Notes under the pieces: model-generated
Database searches by the model: none
Told to the model about the DNA's origin: nothing
Seen by the model: the letters and a program-made list of their open reading frames with translations, nothing else
Source of the DNA: Panicum virgatum
Taxonomy: Eukaryota > Streptophyta > Magnoliopsida > Poales > Poaceae
Reading direction: 5' to 3'
Assembly: GCF_016808335.1 (NCBI RefSeq)
Contig: NC_053138.1
Location: 61,224,951-61,288,950 of the forward strand
Length of the DNA stretch: 64,000 nt
In this document: in pieces, positions 55,025-64,000 of the stretch
Position numbering within the stretch: position 1 is the first letter of the stretch
Layout of the letters: every line of letters starts with the position of its first letter
Program-made: the position numbers and the translations under genes

Positions 55025-58000
55025 TGTGGCAGAACCGCCTAAATTAATCCGGCTCAAGTGCGCTAACCATCCCCCTAAAGTTAATCCCGGCTAACACGCA
55101 CTTCAAACGGAGTAATCCGGCAGTGCTGTCGGGTAAAGTCCAGAAGAATCCACCTGAGCGTCGATCGAACCCAAAGCTTACATGCAACTCACACGAAGGT
55201 GAGTCCAGAGAGTACAACATTTCACAAATATATTACATTACCGAGTCTTAACTTAATTATTACAAACCATGTTCGAAATCTCAGAAAGGTACTTGAAATT
55301 CAAATTGAAAATAGTTCAGAGTTTCACTGCAGCGGAAATAAAGCAAGTTCTAAACGACGATACAAGATGTCATGATGAAGCCCGTACATGACATCACTCG
55401 GCATTGTCATCGTTGGCCGGAGTCGTCTCCCACTCCACCGACCAACCAGGAGGTAAAGTACACGGCCAAGTCAAGCTAGCTATCTGATCTTCAAACGTAT
55501 CACCTGAAACACAAAGTTGAGCCACAAGCAAGGCTGAGTATACTAATACTCAGCAAGGCTTACCCGATTATGGGTATACTTAGCCCACTACCTAGACATG
55601 CAAGGCTTTTGGCTGGAGAGGTTTGTTTCGCCGAAAAAAAACTAAGAGTAAATCCTTAATTTCAAATTTTAGCTTCAAAATTCTAGTTCGATTGACCATT
55701 CTAAGTCAGCATCTATCCAATAGCATACATGGTGAAAAACAATTACTTTTCATCATTCAACCATATTCATCGTCCTCATTGTTCCACTTCTTACTCTATG
55801 TGGCAAAAGGGTTAAGCAATCCCAATATCCGTGAGAGGCGGATGATTCGAATCGAATTTGTTAACCTGGCCAGACAGACCTAACACGCATGCATGGGGAT
55901 CGACGTCTCGCTTCGCCCACACGACTTTTCCCTTCAATTCCCGCTGCCGGGTCGTGAGCCTTCTTGCACCCGCATGTGGCCGCATGAGAACAACGTTCAA
56001 AGACGGTGGGGAGTATGTTCCGGCCTCGGTGCAATCCAGTACTTAAGCTTACCGATTACCATATTCTCGGCATGTGATTAGTACGTTCAAACGCTTAACC
56101 ACCACTACCACACACTGCGACCTTATCCATTTTCACTAAACAGACGGGGTATCACAAATACAACAACCCCGCCCGTAAACCTTATGATTGCAGCATGTAG
56201 TAGACATTCAACTCCTATGAGCTCGCGAGTGACAGGAAATCATTCGACTTCTACCGAACCATTAGCATAGCCAACTAGCGACCTATACATGCTAGTATTC
56301 AAACATAGGTACTTAAGATTATGCAACTAGGGTTCCAAACAATTCCTACAAACTTAAATGCACAAGTAGATAGGAATATAAGCAGTTGCATAAATTTAAA
56401 ATAGATAGGACATGCTCCGGGCTTTGCCTTGCTAAGCAAAGTTAGCCTTGGGCTCTTCCGAACTTTGGTTTAGGTCTTCGGCGGCTTCAGTTAGATTAGC
56501 TTGGCTTCACGCTGCTCACTCTCGGACTCCGGCACCAGCTCGTACGTACCGTCGGCGAGAGTAGGCGTATCTATATGAAATGCGCATGCATGAGTTGTGT
56601 GACCGTAAAAACTTTTTATTTACTTCACTATAAAGTTGTAAAATATTTCATTTACATCTACTTGGGCAATCGTTTATAGAGTATTATCTAGATTAACTAT
56701 TTCACATTAAGTAAGTGAGGGTTTTGCCTTTTTATAAAAGCTATCTTCATGAACAAACACGAACCTACTATTGTTAAAGATAGTTTCCAGTGCTGAGATT
56801 TTTATACAGAGTACTTTGCTGAAACACAAACCTACTGTCAAAAATTTCAGACATTTTCGTCAAGCAGATTAATCACTAAAAATAGCGTAAGCTGCTACTA
56901 CTAGAGTCAAGATTAAATTTTACAGGCGAAACCATGCGAGTACTAGTAACGAGACTTTAACTAAGTATTGAGGATCTGATGATGAACCTACTATAAAATT
57001 TTCAGCTTTAAAAGAGAAACATACAAGGCATGAAAAATAAAGCAATATATAGTGCCATAGATCAAGATTAATTTATATAGACCATTATACTGAGATACTA
57101 AGACTCAAATTTTTACAGAATGATTAGGTGAACATAATAGACCTATGGTCAAAATATCATGTTTTTCAGGCATATGAACTATTTTCCTTGAGTTAATGTA
57201 TTTCTCCTTACCAAAAATCATTTGGTCCAGTTGGATTTAACTAAAAATTCTCCAACTTTTTCTGTAGAATTTGAGAACCAAACTAAAGGTACTGTAAAAG
57301 TTTGAACCCATGAATCATAACATAACAACTTGGATAAATAAAACTATTTATCCTAGGCATACATCAAGTCCTAAATAAAACCTATATCTAGGAGTGTCAA
57401 ATGGACCTCAAATTTTTACAGTGTCCTACACTTGCAGTCTACAACAATATTTCCAAAAATCACCTTCAGATCATGGCTAGAACTGGATATACAATAAAAG
57501 CTACCTATTATTTGTATTTTAAATAAAGCAAAAACTATTGAGAAAATGAAAAAGTGAATGTAACAAAAGTTATAGATCTAGTCATTAGGATTCCGGAACA
57601 GTTGAGTTTGCAGTTTTCCGATTTTTCTACGAATTTAAATCGATTTTACAATTTCGCTGTTTTTGGAAACAAAAAGAAAAACAAAACCGACTCTCGCATA
57701 TATACCCCTGGAAAGTTTTGGTGACTTGCAAATAGGTCCCCACCGGACTTAACAGGGGAGGGGCGGACCTTGGGGGCTGAAATCCGGCGAGGTCGCTCGC
57801 CGGCAACGAGGGGGAAGTGGGGGATTAGCACCAGGGGCTCAAGTGGAACCCGTAGGTGATCTCGGTGTGAGCGGAGGCGGCCTGTGGCGCGCCGGCCACG
57901 GTGAGCAGGGGCGGGCGGCGGGCGGACGTGGCGGGGGCGGCGCTCCAGCGGCTTTGGGTGGCAGTGAGCTGTCTGAGAAGCTTCACCGAGGCACGAGGAA

Positions 58001-59244
58001 GGTGGCTGGGGGTTCGTTGGGGGCGAGGTGGGGCGGAGGAGGGGTTCCGCGGCGAGCGGGCTGCCGGTGGCGGCTCTGTCCGCGACGGCGGCGCGCCGGC
58101 GGCGATGGGGATGACCAGCCGGGTCGAGGAGCGTCACTGGAATGAGGCGAAGCTGCTGGTGGGGTTTAATCGGGCAATGTGGGGGTCGAGGACGGCGGTC
58201 CGCGGCGAGCTCAGAGCTCGGGCGGCAATGGCAGGTGGCGGCGCCATGGGCACGCGAGGAGCTCGGGCTGGGCCTTTTATAGGCGGCCAGGGAGAGAGGA
58301 GGAGTGGATAGCGCGGGCAGGGAGGCCGGGTAGCTCGGGCAGCTCGGGCAGCGGCCGCAGCGCTCGGCCGGACGCGGCTGTCGCCGAGCGGCGAGGCAGC
58401 AGCGCGGCGTCGCTGAGCGGCGCACTCATGGTGGGGTGCCGTGCGGGCGGGCGGCACAGCGAGGGCGGGCGTGCGCGCTCGAGTGGGGTGGTGATGGCGC
58501 TCAGCAGGACAGCAGCGGGCTCAGCAAGCGCGCGCGGCAGCGGCGCAGCGAGCGCGAGCGTGCGCACTCGAGCGCTCTGCGCGCGCGGCGTCAACGCAGA
58601 GAGGAGGATGGGGGAGAGAGAAAGGGTACTTTGGTCAATGATTTTGACTCGATTCAAAATCAAAATTTTCAATTGAAACTCGGAAAACTTTGAAAATGAA
58701 AGTTGTTTGTCATATAAAACTTTACAACTTTGGTTTTAGGCAAAAGTTTATTTAAGCAACGATTTGAATTTTACCTTTTAGGCCTAATTAAAGAATTTTC
58801 AAAATCAATATATGTTATAAAACTTGAGTTGAAACAACTTGTCATTTCATGTGCAAAATTTTATTTTCTCCTCTTGAGTTCAACTAGACTTTGGTTCATC
58901 ATGATGTTGGTGAGATGCCTATGCAATTTCATAAGCATACTCGCAATGGTTAAAAAGTTATTCACGTGTTCTGACTTAGGGTCAAATTAATTTGATATGT
59001 TTTAATCCTAATTTTTGTTTATAATTTCCTTGCTCGTTTTAGGTCTAACCCACGCTGAATTGTCATTAACAGTTTGGGCGTGTTCTCTCAGTGGTTTAAA
59101 TGTTACGAATGGTTCCTGAATTAAGGTTTAAATTTTGTTAACACGCGTATAAACACGTGTAGGTGTTCAAATTAAACCCACTTCAAAAATGCATCTTCGG
59201 AGGATTAATTCTTAATTAGCGTTTTAAGAATCTGGGTTGTCACA
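55025..59244 (-). mobile_element. 4.2-kb antisense gypsy solo LTR
   Basis: Bounded by TGTGGCAG... and ...TTGTCACA with a perfect 5-bp duplication GGCAC (55020-55024 and 59245-59249). No internal region is present, so unequal recombination between two LTRs is the likely origin. Its order in sense (minus) direction is start 59244, GC-rich block 58640-57800, conserved open segment 56570-56440, CTGAGTATTAGTATACTCAG hairpin near 55541, and terminal 190 bp shared with 18568-18754 and, more loosely, with the end of the LTR at 25527. Frames in the GC-rich block are shadows. Confidence 0.88.
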
Positions 59245-59249
59245 GGCAC

Positions 59250-60270
59250 GACCGGTCAGACCGGTTGGCTCAACCGGTCAGACCGGTCAGACAAAAGGTC
59301 GGCCCAGAACTTTCAAGCCTAAGCGCCCGGAAGGAGGTACTCGGAAGGTTAATGAGTTAAAGGTGCAGGGGTGTTTTACAAAGCAGAAGCTCACCTTTGC
59401 TCAGCTACTGAACAAGTACACAAAGGCCACTCTAAAAGGTCGGCCACTAAAAAAAGAACCAAGTTCACCTCCGCGTCAAGGAAAGCGTTCTTCTCCTAGG
59501 GGAGAATCCAGCAAGCGTAGGGGTGACAGCACTACAGCGTTCCCTCCTCAGAAGATGTGTACTACCACGCCATGGGCGTCACCGGCATCGGATTTTTCTT
59601 GTCCTACATGGGGCATGAAGGAATTTGGATGTATTGTTATCCGATGCTATACCCACCATCTCACCACAGAAAGGAGGATCACAGAAGGCCTGTGTTCGGC
59701 AAGGTTGCATGACCAGTGCATGATCGATTGAGATCCAACCAATTAGGTCAGAGGCGGCAGCCTGCACCGGTCAGACCATCGCCACTGACCGGTCAGACCG
59801 GTCTCATCAGAGGCCGGGCAAAGCTCATTCTCCGAGACAGGTTTACCGTGTCCAGGAGAAGAAAGAAGAGGTACAACCCACTATTGATCCAGAGAAAATT
59901 AAAGCCGATGATGTTTTCCATATCGGCAATATCAAAGTGGTTGTCAATGATGCGGGTACAAGACCGATGGTTTTTGGTAAATCGGTCAATCCTACTGTCC
60001 GGAGGCCGATCATGGATAATGATCATGAGGCCATCAGCAGTAATTCAACATCAAAGTACTTTCAACTAAGGTGGTGTCCTCCAGAGTTGACTCGTACTCA
60101 AAGACGAAAGTTGCAGCGTCTACGTGCTCAGGAGAAGAAGGACCAAGAGTTCAAGAGGCTGAGGGATAAACAATTCAACAACTACAGACCTATAGTCCCT
60201 CAGGGAAAGGTATGGAGAGTCAAAGCAGTTGATCAGCCAGCACTATCGGTCGAACCGCCTTAGGCGACCG
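59250..60270 (+). pseudogene. Gypsy gag/pol linker, continued after the solo LTR
   Basis: Resumes with ACCGGTCAGACCGG motifs translated as RPVRPVGSTGQTGQTKGRP, then a basic region (LKGRPLKKEPSSPPRQGK). Further on it reads RPIMDNDHEAISS and TRTQRRKLQRLRAQEKKDQE, a conserved block of grass Tat-type elements upstream of protease/RT. Frameshifts separate the pieces near 59730 and 59940. More ACCGGT arrays lie at 59768-59802 and 60268-60325. Confidence 0.65.
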
Positions 60271-60639
60271 GTCTGACCGGTACAAGCGACCGGTCTGACC
60301 GCCCAGAGCAACCGGTTAGACCGGTTGAGGTTGCAGCAGAATAGAAAGCCGAATTGGAATTGCCTGTTTCGGCTCTTTGCGATGGAGAAACACCGCTAGC
60401 ATTCTCGGTACAAGGCAATGGGGAGCTAGTGGAACATGAGACTACACCAAAAGTACAACGATATGGAGCTCAACGACATTTAAGTGCTCGGGGGGCAAAA
60501 TATTGGCAAATGATAATTTAACTCATGAAGTTTCTATGCAACAGATCAGTTTGCAAGGGGTTCTCAAGACTTTGATTATGTATTTGTCTTGAGCTGGTTG
60601 AAAATTGTAATATCAGTTGATAAAAGCCGAATTATAAAT

Positions 60640-60975
60640 TTTTCAATTCGAGCTAGAAAATTGGCAAACTGTTAGTAATGAAGCATGTTGAGGCTCCTAC
60701 CTGCGAAAAAGACTTGAAGAAGTTCTTGGGCAAGGTGAATTTCTTGAGAAGATTTATATCTAACTTGTCTGGTAAGATCGATGCTTTTACTCCTATCCTT
60801 CGGTTAAAGAATGAAATCGAATTTACTTGGGGGGCAGAACAGTAAGAGGCTTTTGAAAAAATCAAGGTTTATTTGTCTTCAATACCTGTGCTCAAGGCGC
60901 CTAGGAGAGGGGTTCCTTTCAGTCTTTATGTGGCTGTTGAAGATAATGTCATTGGGGCTGTTTTGACTCAAGAAC
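60640..60975 (+). pseudogene. Gypsy reverse-transcriptase C-terminal fragment
   Basis: Reads EKDLKKFLGKVNFLRRFISN, then FTPILRLKNEIEFTWGAEQ, a stop at 60843, AFEKIKVYLSSIPVL and FSLYVAVEDNVIGAVLTQE. This is the thumb/connection region of Ty3/gypsy RT entering RNase H. The catalytic YxDD region and everything downstream are missing. Confidence 0.8.
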
Positions 60976-61000
60976 CGAAGACAGGAATTTGCTACTTAGC

Positions 61001-62404
61001 TTCTGGTTCCCAAACAGCAACCAATGCATATGGGCATTTGCTGTCTCAGATTTCTAAAGCTGCAGTCCACATAATCTACCATACATATAATCCTAAAACT
61101 ATATTCAGGGATTTAAATATCCAGTCTCCTTCCAAGGGGCTACAAGTCTACAACAGATCTTTAGGGTCAGTTGTCGCTAGTTCTTCTGCGGTAAGTAATA
61201 GCAGATGCGTTAGGACATATAGACTAGGAAGAGAAAGGCCGTTTACCTCCTGTCCATCTAGACACGAGGCGGGAGGTGGACGCGATGGCGCAGGAGCTAG
61301 CCTCTGCGAGACGGAGGACCCGAGACCGAGAGCCAAGGCCTCCTTCAACGGGGGAAGGGACGCGGCGAGCCGACGGCGGGGGTGGCGGCAAGAAACAGAG
61401 CACGAAGAGGGGTGAGGCGAGACGAAGCAACACAGAAATGGGCCTGGGCTTGAACTTCGTTGACTGGACTACTACATCCTGATTCCTATTGCACCTGAGC
61501 TCAGTTTTTTCTGTTCTAAAAAGTCCCGCCCATGACCGTTGACGACATCGGGCCCATTTTTCAGGCTGGGCTCGGCCTTTCTACTCTTTTTTAATGAAAA
61601 AATAATTCATTTAAATAGTTTGGGCTGGCCTTGGGCTAAGAAAAAAAATTGGAAAAAGTTCGTCGGAGGTCCCTGAACTCTCGTCCGAGTCCGAATTTGT
61701 CCCCTCAACCGCAATACTCCAACAGACACCGGTGCCCCCTGAACTCTTAAAACCATTCACGTTTGGTCTCTGGGCGGATTTGAGAGCGGTTTTGGCCACA
61801 TGTTGCGACCTCGCAATACTCCACGTCTCCACCAGACACCGGTGCCCCCTGAACTCTCAAAACAGTTCATGTTTGGTCCCCGGACGGATTTGAGAGCGGT
61901 TTTGGCCACATGTCGCGACCTGATTGGTCTGTCTTGAGTTTAAATTTTTAAATTTTATATATACTTCGTCCGAGCTCCAAAATATGCAAATAATATATCC
62001 ATTTTGATCATTTCGACGAGCTCTTCAATATAGAACCATCCAAGTTAGCTTTTGAGGTGGTTTTTAATAATGATATTTATGCTATATGTTTTCTAATAAA
62101 ATCAGGATTATTAGAAAATATAACTGATTGGGAGCTCGAATGATTTTCTTAGTACCCAGAGGCCTTTTGCAGTGTACCACATTGACACTCTTTTTCTGGC
62201 CTTCTCTCCAGTTTACAGCTCTTCGTCCTGCATAACCTGCAGCGTCATGAGCAGCATAGCCTGGCCATGGAGCTTCTAGTTCCCTTTCTGCTGTTCACCG
62301 TCGTCACCCTCCACTTTGCTGCCAGGCTATTTATAGCTTGTTTGGGCAAGTGCTTAGACCAATTAAATAGTAGTACAACATATATGAGATAAACGAGTTA
62401 CATT
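61001..62404. other. Unassigned sequence with GC-rich block and tandem repeat
   Basis: 61236-61440 is GC-rich. On the minus strand it resembles the first-exon-like block at 47243-47535 and shares the donor context GGAGGTAAACGGC, with GGGCCC/TGGGCC elements near 61550. A 102-bp tandem duplication follows (61711-61812 and 61813-61919). No gene is supported. Confidence 0.45.
61711..61919 (+). repeat. About 102-bp tandem duplication
   Basis: Both units start GCAATACTCC and share GACACCGGTGCCCCCTGAAC and GGATTTGAGAGCGGTTTTGG. Confidence 0.85.
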
Positions 62405-62913
62405 AGGAATGTAAATAGTACGGATATTTTCCGACCGTATTCGCATTCGATCCGACTTAGAAGGGATTTTATCCGTCCGTATCCGAGTTCGAATATTCAA
62501 TATCCGACGAATATCTGTAACTGATCAGTATCCGAATGTTCAGAATTATATTTATATGACGTCAATATTCATTACTCTCTCCGTCCCAAAAAAAAATATG
62601 ATTCTGGATTTTTTCAGACAGATTAGCGTGAAAGTCGAATGACTTAGATACTCCTAATTAACCAATGTTAGTTGCCATTTATAGACCTTTGCATGCCTGC
62701 ATGCATAAAAATAAGGAAACAAACTGCTACAATACTATTTTTTGTGGGACAAATTTTAAATCCTAAAATCATATTTTTTTTTGGGACGGAGTGAGTACAA
62801 TTTTATCCGACAAAAACTAACACTATTCTTATTCGACTTCGTATTCAAACGAAAATATAAAAACAAATACAATATCGCTAATACCCGTCCGTATTCGCTG
62901 TGTTTACATCATG
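62405..62913. mobile_element. hAT-like MITE interrupted by a Stowaway MITE
   Basis: The left end AGGAATGTAAATAGTACGG and the inverted right end GATGTAAACACAGCGAATACGG are similar. Both halves are rich in ATCCGA/GAATATC motifs. The halves are separated by the element at 62575-62795. The target duplication was not resolved. Confidence 0.45.
62575..62795. mobile_element. Stowaway MITE, 221 bp
   Basis: Flanked by TA on both sides. The ends are CTCTCTCCGTCCCAAAAAAA and, inverted, CTCACTCCGTCCCAAAAAAA. The arms continue to pair over ATATGATT. A well-preserved copy. Confidence 0.88.
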
Positions 62914-62928
62914 CATTTATTGCCTTTT

Positions 62929-63040
62929 GCGTGCCTGGCGGGGAGTTGGCCTTTCGTTCCGTTGAAACTTGCGTCGATCCTTCTGCGTGCCTGGCGGGGA
63001 GTTGGCGCTTGGTTCCGTTGAAACTTGTGTTGATGGTGGG
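62929..63040 (+). repeat. 56-bp tandem duplication
   Basis: Units at 62929 and 62985 share GCGTGCCTGGCGGGGAGTTGG and GTTCCGTTGAAACTTG. Confidence 0.9.
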
Positions 63041-63386
63041 GTTGTTCGTTTCCACCCGACTAAAAACTTGTCCATGTCATATCGAACATTTGGACATCTA
63101 TTAAGAATATTAAATATAGATTAATTATAAAATAAAATATATGAATGGAGGCTAATTCATGAGATGAATCTAATAAATCTAATTAGACTATGATTAGCCA
63201 ATGTGGTGCTACAGTAAATATATACTAATGATGAATTAGTTAGACTTAAAAATTCATCTCGTCAATTGGTCATGGCTTATAGAATTATTTTTACAACTAA
63301 CTTATTTTTAGTCATCTTAATTTACCTCTACATATTCGATGTGACAGGGACTAAAAACTAGTCCCTGGATAGTGGAAACCAACCCC
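63038..63386. mobile_element. MITE, about 350 bp, Tourist-like
   Basis: The ends GGGGTTGTTCGTTTCCAC and, inverted, GGGGTTGGTTTCCAC pair. Inner motifs ACTAAAAACTTGTCC and GGGACTAAAAACTAGTCC are also mirrored. The body has the paired GAGATGAAT.../ATTCATCTC stretch. Superfamily assignment is by end type only. Confidence 0.65.
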
Positions 63387-64000
63387 ACCTCCAATAACAC
63401 CAAGCCAAAATAGATAGCGCTATTTTGTTGACCGGGTCACCGGGTGACAGACTTTACAGGCAATCTGTATCGATGACTTGAGAGGGGTCTTTGGCGTTGA
63501 CGACTTGACTACTGCAGACCCATTTCTAGGAATCACCATACTGAGACCTATTGAGCACCATCCATCCATGAGTCCTACTATATATGCAAAGACGAAGAAC
63601 AGAGTTACACGGATCGTATCAAGTCAATGGAGCCTAGTGGCTAGGATCAGAGGGCCTTCACAGCCTAGCGCTTTGACATCTGACTCGTGCACGAGCAGGA
63701 TCTTTCAAGGACACATCATAGTAGTCGCAAAAGGTTGGCACTTCTTCAACATTAGGACGACTATCCTTTGATCCTCTTGTTGCTCCGGCCTCAAGTGGCC
63801 CCGTATGAGCATGGACGAAAACTGTCATGCGCAAATGTGCATTAATCTGTTGAACATAAAAACACATTTTTGTTAATGATTAGGCAGAGCTCATGCCCCC
63901 ACATTTTTTTAATAATTCGTATTGTTCACCTCGTAAACTGGTAATTAATCTATAGTAATTTTCTCCTCTCCTTAGCGACTATACAAACCAATTGTCATAT
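63387..64000. other. Right edge, nothing recognised
   Basis: Only short frames (for example 63478-63771) without known motifs. Confidence 0.5.

Larger units (their letters stand above)
52175..61000 (+). mobile_element. Tat-like Ty3/gypsy element, 3' truncated, with nested solo LTR
   Basis: 5' LTR 52175-52880, PBS, gag from 52953, then an antisense solo LTR (55025-59244) of another family. After it the gag/pol-like sequence resumes (59250-60500) and ends in a reverse-transcriptase fragment near 60650-60970. No 3' LTR is seen, and the right border near 61000 is approximate. The element inserted into exon 2 of the LRR kinase pseudogene. Confidence 0.75.

Noticed and set aside
57646..58425. 259-codon minus-strand open frame in the solo LTR
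   Set aside because: It lies in the sense direction of the LTR but is Pro/Arg/Ser low complexity, not conserved with the equivalent block at 22200-22900, and starts and ends at no splice or gene signal.
61000..61200. RNase H continuation of the gypsy pol
   Set aside because: The frame stays open but the expected RNase H motifs are absent after 60975; probably other sequence joined at a deletion.
1..64000. tRNA or rRNA genes
   Set aside because: No cloverleaf or rRNA-like stretch was noticed by eye. The tRNA-like matches are retrotransposon primer sites.

Overview
This is nuclear DNA from a plant, almost certainly a grass (Poaceae). Coding exons are GC-rich next to AT-rich introns and spacers. 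Receptor-kinase families are duplicated in clusters. The repeat content is typical of grasses: Sirevirus-like copia, Tat-like and chromovirus-like gypsy, CACTA, Tourist, Stowaway and hAT MITEs. No bacterial, organellar or viral genome features are seen. More than half of the window is mobile DNA, much of it nested. Four elements keep perfect target-site duplications at 8 bp (three hAT) or 3 bp (one CACTA), and two LTR insertions keep perfect 5-bp duplications.

Layout. 1-2321: 3' part of a receptor kinase with a DUF26 ectodomain and an L-type-lectin-receptor-like kinase, with one GC-AG intron. 2395-4608: broken 3' ends of related kinases, LINE scraps and MITEs. 4609-15488: a complete but decayed 10.9-kb copia element with LTRs of 1.66 and 1.68 kb and a GAAAC duplication, inserted in the C-terminal codons of a second kinase (15489-16633, minus strand). 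18.2-27 kb: a nest of truncated elements dominated by very long gypsy LTRs. 27.9-33.3 kb: a class I RPD3-type histone deacetylase gene of seven exons. Its first exon carries a 626-bp hAT element and its first intron lacks a canonical acceptor. 36.3-40.65 kb: a CACTA element inside a Stowaway-like MITE. 42.3-46.1 kb: an intact two-exon LRR-XII receptor kinase (non-RD, Xa21/FLS2/EFR class). 47.6-49.7 kb: a hairpin repeat and a spliced 5'-truncated gene fragment on the minus strand, probably of the plant-mobile-domain type. 50.2-52.2 kb: a broken paralogue of the LRR kinase, cut by a Tat-like gypsy element (52.2-61 kb) that itself contains a 4.2-kb antisense solo LTR. 61-64 kb: MITEs and short tandem repeats.

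The likely working genes are the LRR-XII kinase and, if its missing 5' part exists beyond the window, the DUF26 kinase. Both are surface-receptor types usually linked to immunity. The histone deacetylase has all its catalytic residues but cannot give a normal product by simple splicing as written. The second kinase and second LRR kinase are pseudogenes broken by retrotransposons. Exon boundaries were deduced by eye from splice sites, reading frame and family conservation.
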